The notes under the pieces were generated by a model. It searched no databases. It was not told where the DNA came from and saw only the letters and a list, made by a program, of their open reading frames with translations. Below are positions 8,741-17,338 of a stretch of DNA of 64,000 bases, piece by piece; the first letter of the stretch is position 1; each line of letters starts with the position of its first letter. The translations under genes and the position numbers were made by a program. Origin of the DNA: Nocardia harenae NBRC 108248 (GTDB lineage Bacteria > Actinomycetota > Actinomycetes > Mycobacteriales > Mycobacteriaceae); contig NZ_BDBH01000004.1 in NCBI RefSeq assembly GCF_001612885.1, positions 930,001-994,000 on the forward strand, written 5' to 3'.

Positions 8741-9558
8741 CGCGGCCGCGCGGGGGTGGTCGCGGCCGCTTCGTCGGGGCCGACGCGGCGGTAGATCTCC
8801 ATGACCTCGTCGCGGGAGAGCTCGACCGCGGCCCGGTCCAGCACCTTCTCGCCATTGCGCAGCCCGATCAGGCGGTGCGCCCAGCCCAGCGCGAGGTCCA
8901 CCTGGTGCAGGGTGCAGATCACGGTCAGCCGCTCCTCGATGCAGATGCGGAACAGCAGGTCCATCACCACCCCGGCGTTCTCCGGGTCCAGCGAGGCCAC
9001 CGGCTCGTCGGCCAGCACCACCCGCGGCCGCTGCATGAGCGTGCGGGCGATGGCGACGCGCTGCTGCTGGCCGCCGGAGAGGGTGTCGGCGCGCCGCTCG
9101 GCCAGCCCGGCCAGCCCCACCCGCTCCAGGTGCGCCAGCGCCTCCCGGCGCATGGCGGCCGGGTAGGTGAGCGTGCCGTAGCGCGGCAGCCGCAGCCTGC
9201 CGAGCCCGCCGATCAGCACGTTCTCCAGGCAGCTGAGCCGGCCGACCAGGTTGAACTGCTGGAACACGAAGCCGACATCGCGGCGCAGCGCCCGCAGCCG
9301 GGCGCCGCGGGCGACGTCCACCCGGACCCCGTCGACCTCGACCCGCCCCGCGCTGACCGGCTGCAGGCCGTTCAGGCAGCGCAGCAGCGTCGACTTGCCG
9401 GACCCGGAGAGCCCGAGCAGCACGACCAGTTCGCTGCGGTGCACGGTGAAGGAGACCTCGTGCAGCGCGGTGACGGCGCCGAAGCGCTTGCTCACCCCGT
9501 CCACGGTGACGACGACATCGTCACCGGCGACGGCGGGCGGGGAGGCCGGGGTGGTCAT
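8737..9558 (-). CDS. phnC: phosphonate ABC importer ATPase PhnC
   Basis: A 273-residue ATPase with Walker A GLSGSGKST near residues 49-57, the QQFNLVGRL Q-loop, signature LSGGQQQR, Walker B VVLADEP and the late His in CTLHQVDLA. The QFNLVGR segment and overall spacing match PhnC. It lies 4 nt after the receptor gene and overlaps the fused permease by 4 nt, so receptor, ATPase and permease should be made together. It would power uptake of a phosphonate. Confidence 0.88.
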   Translation of the reverse strand: MTTPASPPAVAGDDVVVTVDGVSKRFGAVTALHEVSFTVHRSELVVLLGLSGSGKSTLLRCLNGLQPVSAGRVEVDGVRVDVARGARLRALRRDVGFVFQQFNLVGRLSCLENVLIGGLGRLRLPRYGTLTYPAAMRREALAHLERVGLAGLAERRADTLSGGQQQRVAIARTLMQRPRVVLADEPVASLDPENAGVVMDLLFRICIEERLTVICTLHQVDLALGWAHRLIGLRNGEKVLDRAAVELSRDEVMEIYRRVGPDEAAATTPARPR

Positions 9559-9562
9559 CGGA

Positions 9563-10534
9563 TCAGCCCTTGCACTTGTCCGAGCCGGTGACCTCGCACA
9601 CCTTGCGCACGCCGTCGTAGTCGGCGTCGGTGGCGGGGACGACGCCCCAGGCGCGCTCGTCGGTGAAGCGGCAGGCGTCGCCGGTGCAGATCCCGGCTGC
9701 CTGCAGCTTGTCCAGGTTCAACTGCTCGGTGAAGAGGGTGCGCAGCTTGTCGATGGTCTCGGTGCCGAGCGCGTTGTTCGCGGCGAAAAGCGATCCCGCG
9801 ATCATCTCGGACTTCCAGATCGTCTCCAGCTGGCCCGGCTTCAGGTCGCCCTTGTCGATCATGGTCTTGTCCACCATGGTGTCGAAGGCGAAGCCGGCAT
9901 CGCAGTCACCGGCCGCGATCGCGAGCGCGGAGGAGTCGTGGCCGCCCGCGAAGATCGGGGTGAGCCCGGCGGAGAGGTCCCGCTCGGCGCCGGAGGCGAT
10001 GACCTTCGCCTCGATCAGCCCCGCGGTCGGGTAGAGGAAGCCGGAGGTGGAGCTGGGGTCGACGAAGCAGACCTTCCTGCCGCGGAAGTCGGCCAGGGTG
10101 TTGATATCCGGGTTGTCCGCGCGGGTGAGGCCGTAGGACTGGTAGCCGGGCTTGCCGCCCGCGTTCTTGACCACCGCGCCGAGCGGGGTGATGTCGGCGC
10201 CGGCGATCCCGGCCACCACGTAGGCGAACGGGCCGAAGAAGGCGAGGTCGACATTGCCCGCGATCAGCCCCTCGACCACGCCCGCGTAGTCGGAGGCCTG
10301 CACGAACTCGACCTTCGAGCCGGTCTCCCGCTCCAGCAGCGCGACCACCGGCTGGTAGCTGGCCTTCAGGTCGCTGGAGTTCTCGGCGGGAATGGCGGCC
10401 AGGGTGATGGTCTCCGGGAAGCCTTGCGCGGTGCGGGTTTCGGCGTCGGAGCCGGAACAGCCGGCCAGGGCGAGCGTGAGCCCGGTGAGCGCGGCGACGA
10501 CGGCGCGGGCCGGGCGGCGATGGCGGAAGAACAT
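9563..10534 (-). CDS. phnD: phosphonate-binding lipoprotein PhnD
   Basis: Receptor for the phosphonate importer. The N-terminus has basic residues, a hydrophobic run and the lipobox ALAGC with Cys at residue 26. The mature protein shows PhnD-type segments such as YQPVVALLERETG, LAFFGPFAYV and FVDPSSTSGFLYP; the last contributes to the phosphonate pocket in this family. Length 323 residues. The ATG at 10534 has GAGAGGA upstream. Two cysteine pairs near the C-terminus (CTGDAC; CEVTG...CKG) could form disulfides outside the cell. It is the second gene after the hydrolase in a five-gene run. Confidence 0.88.
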   Translation of the reverse strand: MFFRHRRPARAVVAALTGLTLALAGCSGSDAETRTAQGFPETITLAAIPAENSSDLKASYQPVVALLERETGSKVEFVQASDYAGVVEGLIAGNVDLAFFGPFAYVVAGIAGADITPLGAVVKNAGGKPGYQSYGLTRADNPDINTLADFRGRKVCFVDPSSTSGFLYPTAGLIEAKVIASGAERDLSAGLTPIFAGGHDSSALAIAAGDCDAGFAFDTMVDKTMIDKGDLKPGQLETIWKSEMIAGSLFAANNALGTETIDKLRTLFTEQLNLDKLQAAGICTGDACRFTDERAWGVVPATDADYDGVRKVCEVTGSDKCKG

Positions 10535-10563
10535 GGTGGAGCGGTCCTCTCGGGATGGAGCAG

Positions 10564-11253
10564 TCAGGCGGAACGGAGCAGATCGGGCAGTTCGGCGATG
10601 GTGTCGAGTACGTGGGTGGCGCCGGCCTCGCGCAGCGTGGCGGCGTCGTGCGCGCCGGTGCGCACGCCCGCGACGATCCGCGCGCCCGCCCGGCGGCCGC
10701 ACCGCATGTCGCCCGCGGTGTCGCCCGCGACCGCGACCGCGGCCACGTCGTCGACCCGCAGCCGCAGCAGCGCGGTGAGCACCAGGTCCGGGTACGGGCG
10801 GCCGCGCCCGGCCTCGGCGGGGGCGAGGGTGAGGTCGGCGATGGTCTCCCAGCCGAGCGCGGTCAGGATGCGATCCTGGGTGGCGCGGCTGAATCCGGTG
10901 GTGAGGGCGACCTGCACGCCGCTCGCGCGCAGCGCCGAGATGGCATCGGCCGCACCGGGAATCGGGGTGAGCCCGCCCTCGTCGACGAAGCCGGTGTACG
11001 CCTCCTCGAAGGCGGTGTTCGCGGCGGCGGCGCGCTCTTCGGTGCCGAAGAGCGCGCGGAAGACCTCGATCTTGGACATGCCCATGGTGTCCAGCACGTA
11101 CCGGCGGGCGTGGTCGCGCTCGGCGCCTGCGGCGGGGAGCCCGGCGGCGCTCGCGGCCGTCTCGAAGGCGCGCAGGACGAGCCCGTCGTCGGCGACGGTG
11201 GTGCCCGCCATGTCGAGCACGGCGAGGGCGATGGCGGTGGGTTGCTCTGGCAC
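10564..11253 (-). CDS. phosphonatase-like HAD hydrolase (PhnX-like, TIGR03351 type)
   Basis: A HAD-superfamily enzyme of 229 residues expected to cleave a C-P bond of a phosphono-aldehyde. The nucleophile is Asp14 in LDMAGTTV, and MGMSKIEVF places a Lys at residue 61 where phosphonoacetaldehyde hydrolase has its Schiff-base Lys. Later motifs are TTGFSR (Ser/Thr motif) and VAGDTAGDM (acidic motif). It is the first gene of the minus-strand operon. The GTG at 11253 gives the family's usual N-terminus; a GTG at 11262 is an alternative. Neither has a clear ribosome-binding site, and the operator at 11271-11284 is close, so a very short or absent leader is possible. Confidence 0.82.
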   Translation of the reverse strand: MPEQPTAIALAVLDMAGTTVADDGLVLRAFETAASAAGLPAAGAERDHARRYVLDTMGMSKIEVFRALFGTEERAAAANTAFEEAYTGFVDEGGLTPIPGAADAISALRASGVQVALTTGFSRATQDRILTALGWETIADLTLAPAEAGRGRPYPDLVLTALLRLRVDDVAAVAVAGDTAGDMRCGRRAGARIVAGVRTGAHDAATLREAGATHVLDTIAELPDLLRSA

Positions 11254-11270
11254 GGGAACCACGGTGACGT

Positions 11271-11284
11271 TTGGTATAGACCAA
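11271..11284. promoter_or_regulatory. PhnF-type operator, hydrolase side
   Basis: TTGGTATAGACCAA is a near-perfect palindrome lying 18 nt upstream of the hydrolase start. The same consensus is known for PhnF sites controlling phosphonate/phosphate uptake genes in mycobacteria. It is paired with a perfect palindrome 47 nt away. Confidence 0.75.
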
Positions 11285-11317
11285 TCAGCACACGCCGAGC
11301 GAACGCGACGTGAACAA

Positions 11318-11331
11318 TTGGTATATACCAA
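11318..11331. promoter_or_regulatory. PhnF-type operator, regulator side
   Basis: TTGGTATATACCAA is a perfect 14-bp palindrome 18 nt before the GntR start codon. The two operators face the two divergent genes, which fits autoregulation plus control of the phosphonate operon by the adjacent regulator. Confidence 0.75.
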
Positions 11332-11349
11332 AAATGGTAGGCTGATTGC

Positions 11350-12063
11350 GTGACGTCGCAGCCCGAGCCCCGGGTCCTCAAGCATCAGGTCGTCCGCGCC
11401 CACCTGGACGAACTCCTCGATCGCCTCGACGAGGGGGCGCAGCTGCCCTCCGAGCGCGAACTCGCGCTGCGCTTCGGAGTCTCCCGCGAGACCCTGCGCC
11501 AAGCCATGCGCGAACTGCTGGTGGCGGGCCGGATCCAGCGCCGCGGGCGGGGCACCGTGGTGGCCAGGCCCAAGCTGGTGCAGCCGCTGGCGCTCGGCTC
11601 CTACACCGAGGCCGCGCGCGCCGAGGGCCGCGAGGCCCGCCGCGACCTGGTCGCCTGGACCCGGCTCACCGCCGACGAATTCCTCGCCGAGGCACTGGTC
11701 ATCGCGGTCGGTGACCCGGTGGTGCAGCTGGAGCGGGTGCTCGTGGTGGACGGCATTCCGGTCGGCCTGGAGACCACCCGGCTCCCCGCGTACCGCTACC
11801 CCGGCCTGGTCGAGACCTTCGACACCGAGGCCTCGCTCTACGCCGAGATCCGTTCCCGCGGTATCACGTTCGACGAAGCCGTGGACAGCATCGAGACCAC
11901 GCTGCCGGACGCCCGCGAGGCGGCGCTGCTCTCGGTCGACGCCCGCACCCCGATGTTCCTGCTCAACCGGATCTCCTACGACCCGGACCGGGTGCCGATC
12001 GAGCACCGCCGCTCGCTCTACCGGGGCGACCGGATGACCTTCACCTCGATCCAGCGCCGCTGA
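11350..12063 (+). CDS. GntR/UTRA regulator, PhnF-like
   Basis: A 237-residue regulator divergent from the phosphonate operon. The winged helix-turn-helix (LPSERELALRFGVSRETLRQ) occupies residues about 30-60, and the rest is a UTRA effector domain with the VQLERVLVVDGIPVGLE block. The GTG start lies 18 nt after a perfect operator palindrome, so autorepression is likely. Divergence, spacing and operator sequence all resemble mycobacterial phnF. The effector may be phosphate or a phosphonate metabolite; this is inferred. It ends 9 nt before the convergent monooxygenase gene. Confidence 0.82.
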   Translation: MTSQPEPRVLKHQVVRAHLDELLDRLDEGAQLPSERELALRFGVSRETLRQAMRELLVAGRIQRRGRGTVVARPKLVQPLALGSYTEAARAEGREARRDLVAWTRLTADEFLAEALVIAVGDPVVQLERVLVVDGIPVGLETTRLPAYRYPGLVETFDTEASLYAEIRSRGITFDEAVDSIETTLPDAREAALLSVDARTPMFLLNRISYDPDRVPIEHRRSLYRGDRMTFTSIQRR

Positions 12064-12072
12064 GCCACGGGA

Positions 12073-13299
12073 TCAGGCATCCCTGCGAGCGAATGCGGGC
12101 GCGCGCTCGGAGCGGATGCCGATACCGCCGAGGTAGGCGGTCACGCCCTGGAGAAAGGGAACTCGCCGCACCGCCCGGAGCGGCGGTGGCACGCCGTCGA
12201 GAACGCCCGCGAGCGCGGGACGCAGCAGCATGTCGTGCTCGCTGCGTTGGGAACGCTGCACGACCCGGGTGGGCAATGCCCGGCGGCGCTGGACGCGAGC
12301 CAGTGCCCGGGTGCCGACCCGCCCGCCGCGGAGGGGTGCGGCGAGGATGCGAGCGGCGGCCACCGCGTCCTGGATCGCCAGATTGACGCCGACACCACCG
12401 ACCGGCGACATGGTGTGCGCGGCATCGCCGATGCAGAGCAGGCCGTCGGTGTACCAGCGGTCGAGCAGGTCCATCTCGGTACGCAGCAGCGGGACATCGT
12501 GCCAGGAGCGGATGGCCGCTGTGCACTCGGGCGGCCAGCCGAACATCGCGCCCAGGTGTTCACGCAGCACCGCGACGTCGGCACGCCTGCGGGCGGCGTC
12601 GCTGCCCTTGGGGATCAGGTACGCGGTCTGGAAGTAGTCGCCGCGATCCATGGTGACCGCCACCTGCCCGGCGCCGAACCAGGCGAAAACCTGGCTCTCC
12701 GAGCCATTTTCGGTTTTCGGAATGCGGACCTGCCAGACGTCCATGGGGACGTCGAACCGGGTCGCGGGCAGCCCGGCGGCGCGGCGCAGCACCGACCCGC
12801 GCCCATCACAGGCGACCGTCAGCGCCGCCGCGAGGGTGTGGTCCCCGCTGACATCGCGGTACCGCACGCCGGTCACCCGGCCGGAATCGGCTCGGCGCAG
12901 CCCGCTGACCGTGCTGTTCCTCCGGAGCGTGAACTCCGGCTCAGCGGCGGCTGCGGTCGCCAGCAGGTCGAGGAACTCCCACTGCGGGACCATCGCGAGG
13001 TATCGGTGCGGGCCGGGGATGCGGGTGAAATCCGCGAGCGTGACGGTCTCGGCGCCGATCCGCGCCCGCATCCGCTCCAGTCTGCGCACCGGCAGGCGCG
13101 CGAACCGCTCCCCGAGGCCGAGTTCGTCCAGGAGCCGCAGCGTCGACGGATGTACCGTGTCGCCGCGAAAGTCCCGGAGGAAATCGCCGTGTTTCTCCAG
13201 AACGGTCACCCGCACCCCCGCTCGCGCGAGCAGCAAGCCGAGCATCAACCCGGCGGGGCCGCCGCCTGCGATGGCACACCCGGTTTCCTCGATCGTCAT
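12073..13299 (-). CDS. FAD-dependent aromatic-type monooxygenase
   Basis: A 408-residue flavoprotein of the UbiH/PheA class. It has the GxGxxG fold (AIAGGGPAGLMLG) near residue 10, the middle DG motif in VACDGRGSVLRRAAG, and the GD motif CIGDAAHTMSPVGGVGVNLA that binds the flavin pyrophosphate and isoalloxazine. Members hydroxylate phenols, quinone precursors or drugs; the substrate here is not evident and no pathway partner adjoins. The ATG at 13299 lies 24 nt after a dyad. The reading frame ends 9 nt from the convergent GntR gene. Separate transcription from its neighbours is likely. Confidence 0.8.
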   Translation of the reverse strand: MTIEETGCAIAGGGPAGLMLGLLLARAGVRVTVLEKHGDFLRDFRGDTVHPSTLRLLDELGLGERFARLPVRRLERMRARIGAETVTLADFTRIPGPHRYLAMVPQWEFLDLLATAAAAEPEFTLRRNSTVSGLRRADSGRVTGVRYRDVSGDHTLAAALTVACDGRGSVLRRAAGLPATRFDVPMDVWQVRIPKTENGSESQVFAWFGAGQVAVTMDRGDYFQTAYLIPKGSDAARRRADVAVLREHLGAMFGWPPECTAAIRSWHDVPLLRTEMDLLDRWYTDGLLCIGDAAHTMSPVGGVGVNLAIQDAVAAARILAAPLRGGRVGTRALARVQRRRALPTRVVQRSQRSEHDMLLRPALAGVLDGVPPPLRAVRRVPFLQGVTAYLGGIGIRSERAPAFARRDA

Positions 13300-13322
13300 C
13301 TCTCCCCCTCGACGACCTACCC

Positions 13323-13339
13323 TACTACATTCCGTAGTA
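13323..13339. promoter_or_regulatory. palindrome upstream of monooxygenase, candidate operator
   Basis: TACTAC-ATTCC-GTAGTA is a perfect 6-5-6 dyad ending 24 nt before the monooxygenase ATG. The half-sites resemble BlaI/MecI-type operators (TACTAC...GTAGTA), but no such regulator is encoded in the window, so the binder is unknown. Confidence 0.5.
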
Positions 13340-13469
13340 ATAGGGCGGGGTTCGGTTCGGGCCCGCGCTCGCGGAGCCGTGGGTACGCAGATTCGCCACC
13401 ACCGAGCGGACGGTCATCGTGCGGTCCGCGGGAAGTGATTTCGGTCGGCCTCGGGCTGGAAGGGACGCA

Positions 13470-13503
13470 CCCGGGGTGGCCCGCCGTGACGGGCCACCCG
13501 GGG
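13470..13503. terminator. hairpin terminator after metE
   Basis: GGGTGGCCC and GGGCCACCC pair around an 8-nt loop, with three further G-C pairs beyond a mismatch. It begins 6 nt after the metE stop on the minus strand and has no T-tract. Confidence 0.6.
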
Positions 13504-13508
13504 TCGGG

Positions 13509-15764
13509 TCAGCGCAGCGCCCGCGCCGCCGCGACGAGGTTGCGCAGCGAGGCGGTCACCTCGTCGGTCTTGCGGGTCTTGAGCCCGCAGTCCGGGTTCA
13601 CCCAGAGCCGTTCGGCCGGAACGGCTTTCAGCGCCAGCGCGAGCGCCTTTTGCACCTCGTCGGCGCCGGGGACGCGCGGCGAGTGGATGTCGTAGACACC
13701 GGGGCCGACACCCAGGTCGAAGCCGATCGCATTGAGGTCGTCGAGCACCTCCATGTGCGAGCGCGCTGCCTCGATCGAGGTGACATCGGCGTCCAGGCCG
13801 TGAATCGCGCCGATGACCTCGCCGAACTCCGAGTAGCAGAGGTGGGTGTGGATCTGGGTGGCGTCGGCGACCCCGGCGGTGGCGAGCCGGAACGCGTCGA
13901 CCGCCCACTCCAGATAGGCGGCCTGGTCGGCCCGGCGCAGCGGCAGCAATTCGCGCAGCGCGGGCTCGTCCACCTGGATGACGCCGATGCCCGCCGCCTC
14001 CAGGTCCACCGTCTCGTCCCGGATGGCCAGCGCGATCTGCCGCGCGGTGTCGGCGAGCGGCTGGTCGTCGCGGATGAAGGACCAGGCCAGGATGGTGACC
14101 GGGCCGGTCAGCATGCCCTTGACCGGCTTGCTGGTCAGCGACTGGGCGTAGGTGATCCAGTCGACGGTCATGACCGCCGGGCGCGCCACGTCGCCGTAGA
14201 CGATCGGCGGGCGCACGCAGCGGGTGCCGTAGGACTGCACCCAGCCGTTGACCGTGGCGGCGAAGCCGTCGAGCTGCTCGGCGAAGTACTGCACCATGTC
14301 GTTGCGCTCGGGCTCGCCGTGCACGAGCACGTCCAGCCCGATCTCCTCCTGTACCGCGATGACCTCGGCGATCTCGGCGCGCATGCGGGTGTCGTACTCG
14401 GCCTGATCGATCTCGCCCCGGCGCAGCTCGGCGCGGGCCACCCGGATCCGGCTGGTCTGCGGGTAGGAGCCGATCGTGGTGGTCGGCAGCAGCGGCAGGT
14501 TCAGCCGCTCCTGCTGCAGGATGCGGCGCTCGTCGGCGGGGGCGCGACGGGTGGCGTCGGCGTCCAGGGTCGCCAGGCGCTCGCGGACCGCCTCCACGCG
14601 CAGCCGCGGGTCGGCCTTGCGGTCGGCCACCGCGGCGCGCGCGCTCGCCAGCGCGTCGGTCTCGCCCTCGGTGAGCGCGGTGGCGAGCACCCGGATCTCG
14701 GCGATCTTCTCGTCACCGAAGGCGAGCCAGCCGCGCAGCCGCTCGTCCAGGTCGGTCTCCGGGACCAGGCTGTACGGGACGTGCAGCAGCGAGCAGGAGC
14801 TGGACACGGCGACGGTCACCCCGGCGTCGCGCAGCTCGGTCAGCCGGGGCAGCGCGTGGTCGGGGTCGACGCGCCAGATGTTGTGGCCGTCGACGACTCC
14901 GGCCACGATCAGCTTGTCCGTGATCGACTTCGCCGCGGCCAGGTCCGCGTCGCCACCGGCGACCAGGTCGACGGCGATGCCGTCGATCCCGGTCTCGGCC
15001 AGCGCGGGCAGCGCGACGCCGAGCCGCCCGAAGTAGGCGGCCACCAGGATCGCCGGGCGCGCCTCGATCGCGGCGAGCCGCTGGTAGGTGCTGCGCACCG
15101 CCGCCAGCTCGGCCTCGGTGAGGTCGGTGACCAGCGACGGCTCGTCCAGCTGGACCCACTCCGCGCCCGCCTCGGCGAGCAGCCCGAGCAGCTGCTCGTA
15201 GAGCGGGAGCAGGTCCGGCAGCCGGTTCAGCAGGTCGCTGCCGTCCACCGACTTGGCCAGCTTCAGGAAGGTGATCGGGCCGACGACGACCGGCCGCGCG
15301 GGAATCCCGAGCGCGAGCGCCTCTTTCAGCTCGGCCAGTGGCTTCTCCGGGTTCAGGGCGAACGCCGTGTCCGCGGCCAGCTCGGGCACCAGGTAGTGGT
15401 AGTTGGTGTCGAACCACTTGGTCATCTCGAGCGGCGCGACCTCGGCATTGCCGCGGGCGGCGGCGAAGTAGCGGTCCAGGTCGTCGGCGATCCCGGCGAC
15501 CCGCTCGGGCAGCGCGCCGAGCAGCACGGCGGCGTCGAGCACCTGGTCGTAGTAGGAGAAGGTGCCAACGGGCACCGAATCGAGCCCGGCATCCCTGGCC
15601 GCCGTCAGCTGCGCGGTGCGCAGTTCCTTCGCGGTGGCGTGCAGGCTCGCGGCGTCAGCGCGGCCGGCCCAGTACGCCTCGGTGGCGCGCTTCAGCTCGC
15701 GGTTCGGGCCGACGCGCGGGAAGCCGAGCACCGTCGCGGTGAAAGTGTTGCGGGAATTCGACAT
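13509..15764 (-). CDS. metE: cobalamin-independent methionine synthase MetE
   Basis: Transfers a methyl group from methyltetrahydrofolate polyglutamate to homocysteine without B12, in the cytoplasm. At 751 residues it has the normal two-barrel length. The N-terminus [14 protein letters not shown] and the C-terminal zinc-site segments [10 protein letters not shown] and [10 protein letters not shown] (Cys at residue 726) are intact. The ATG at 15764 follows a GGAG site. The long leader upstream contains a cobalamin riboswitch, so synthesis is expected to fall when B12 is plentiful and MetH can work. A hairpin terminator follows. Confidence 0.95.
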   Translation of the reverse strand: MSNSRNTFTATVLGFPRVGPNRELKRATEAYWAGRADAASLHATAKELRTAQLTAARDAGLDSVPVGTFSYYDQVLDAAVLLGALPERVAGIADDLDRYFAAARGNAEVAPLEMTKWFDTNYHYLVPELAADTAFALNPEKPLAELKEALALGIPARPVVVGPITFLKLAKSVDGSDLLNRLPDLLPLYEQLLGLLAEAGAEWVQLDEPSLVTDLTEAELAAVRSTYQRLAAIEARPAILVAAYFGRLGVALPALAETGIDGIAVDLVAGGDADLAAAKSITDKLIVAGVVDGHNIWRVDPDHALPRLTELRDAGVTVAVSSSCSLLHVPYSLVPETDLDERLRGWLAFGDEKIAEIRVLATALTEGETDALASARAAVADRKADPRLRVEAVRERLATLDADATRRAPADERRILQQERLNLPLLPTTTIGSYPQTSRIRVARAELRRGEIDQAEYDTRMRAEIAEVIAVQEEIGLDVLVHGEPERNDMVQYFAEQLDGFAATVNGWVQSYGTRCVRPPIVYGDVARPAVMTVDWITYAQSLTSKPVKGMLTGPVTILAWSFIRDDQPLADTARQIALAIRDETVDLEAAGIGVIQVDEPALRELLPLRRADQAAYLEWAVDAFRLATAGVADATQIHTHLCYSEFGEVIGAIHGLDADVTSIEAARSHMEVLDDLNAIGFDLGVGPGVYDIHSPRVPGADEVQKALALALKAVPAERLWVNPDCGLKTRKTDEVTASLRNLVAAARALR

Positions 15765-15911
15765 TCATGAGCTCCATGGTCAGCAGCAAGCGACCGCCAC
15801 CCATCCGGAGCGCACGCAGAGACGGAGCCCGACAAGCATCGTTCCCGTGCCCGGGTCCACTCGGCATCCGCCCGATCCACGAGGCGACGACCACCGGAGA
15901 CGGCGCCTCCG

Positions 15912-16112
15912 GTACAACGGGCAGGTCTTCGGACTCGTGGGCATCGACCCGAATCGGGTCGCCCCGGGGCCCGGGGCTGGTCCTACCGACCGTCGCTTCC
16001 CAGGCTGGTGCCCAGTGCGGGTGACGGCTGTCGTTCCCACTCACCGCTGCGGGACAGTCCCGGATTCCCACCGGGTTCCCTCTCGCCCGCGCACGCACTC
16101 CACGGGCTTCGA
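15912..16112 (-). promoter_or_regulatory. cobalamin riboswitch controlling metE
   Basis: Read on the minus strand, the leader carries the conserved elements in order: GGGAACCCGGTGGGAATCCG near 16080-16061, a GACTGTCCCGCAGCGGTGA core (near 16058-16041), CACTGG...CCTGGGAAGCGACGG (about 16016-15990) and the B12-box end GAGTCCGAAGACCTGCC (15936-15920). A CCGGAG/CTCCGG hairpin directly after it (about 15912-15894) may be the expression platform. Boundaries are approximate. Binding of an adenosyl- or methylcobalamin form should switch metE off. Confidence 0.9.
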
Positions 16113-16172
16113 CGCCATCGGACGGGTCAGGGGCTCCTTCGACTCCGCCTCCGGCGAACCAGCTGCACCCCC

Positions 16173-16178
16173 ACTATA
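16173..16178 (-). promoter_or_regulatory. -10 element of the metE leader promoter
   Basis: TATAGT on the minus strand, in GGCTATAGTGGGGG, sits just upstream of the riboswitch and would start a leader of about 400 nt. No clear -35 match was found. Confidence 0.45.
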
Positions 16179-16229
16179 GCCACCCCGGATGGCCCGCGGT
16201 GCCCAGCCCGATTCGCCGGCACGGAAGGG

Positions 16230-17338
16230 TCAGGCCACGACCGGGCGCTGGGCGACGCCGACGTATTCGCTCAGCGGCCGGATGAGCGCGTTGGATTCAC
16301 CCTGTTCGATGATGTGCGCGGTCCAGCCGGTGATCCGGCTCATGACAAAGATCGGGGTGAAGACCTCGATATCGAAACCGAGCAGGTAATACGCCGGACC
16401 GGTCGGGAAATCGAGGTTCGGCGCGATTCCGGTGGCGTCGATCATGGTGCGTTCCAGGATGTCGTACATCCGCACCCACTTCTGCCCGTCGGTGGCGGCG
16501 GCGATATCCAGGAAGGCCCGCTTCATGGTCGGCACGCGGGAATCACCGTTCTTGTAGACCCGGTGGCGAAGCCCATGACCTTTTCCTTCTTCGCGAGCTT
16601 GGCCCGCAGCCACTCCTCGGCCCGCGCCGGGTCGTCGATCTCCAGCATGTGGTGCATGACGGCCTCGTTCGCCCCGCCGTGCAGCGGGCCTTTCAGAGCG
16701 CCGATACCGGCGGTGACCGCGCTGTAGATATCCGAGAGCGTCGAGGTGACGACACGGGCGGCGAAGGTGGAGGCATTGAAGCTGTGCTCGGCGTAGAGGA
16801 TCAGCGAGACCTCGAACGCCTGCACCAGCTCCCGTGCGGGCACCTTCCCGAAGCACATGTTCAGGAAATTCTCCGCGTACCCCAGGTGCGAGTGCGGGGC
16901 GATCGGGTCCTGGCCGTGGCGGCGCCGGTGATCGGCGGCGACGATGGTCGGCAGCACCGCGAACATGCGCAGTGCCTTGGCCCGATTCGCCCGCGGCGAA
17001 TTATCCTCGGCGTCCGGGTCTTCCGCGCCCAGGTAGCTGATCGCGGTGCGCACGACATCCATCGGGTGACAGTTCTCGGGCATCTTCGCCACCAGCGCGA
17101 GCAGCGAGCGGTCCACCCGGCGCGAAGCCCGCTCCTGCTGCTGGAATCGCTCGAGTTCGGCATTGCCCGGCAGTTCGCCGTTCCACAGCAGGTACGCGAC
17201 TTCTTCGAAGGAGCAGTTGGCGGCGAGCTCCTGCACGGCGTAGCCGCGGTAGGTCAGCGAATTGGTCTCGGGCACCACCTTGGAGATCGCGGTGGTGTCG
17301 ACGACGACCCCGGCCAGCCCCTTGTGAATATCCGGCAT
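16230..17338 (-). pseudogene. prpC: 2-methylcitrate synthase prpC with a 1-nt frameshift
   Basis: Condenses propionyl-CoA with oxaloacetate in the methylcitrate cycle. The frame from ATG 17338 runs through GGANEAVMHHMLEIDDPA to KEKVMGF and then diverges to a stop at 16523. The expected continuation GHRVYKNGDSRVPTM appears in the adjacent frame and runs to a normal C-terminus at 16230. One G is missing from the GGC Gly codon at about 16567, between the first active-site His (GPLHGG) and the second (GHRVYK). Restoring it gives 369 residues, the normal length. GGAAGGA precedes the start, which overlaps the prpB stop by 1 nt. A sequencing error and a true mutation cannot be told apart here. Confidence 0.85.
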
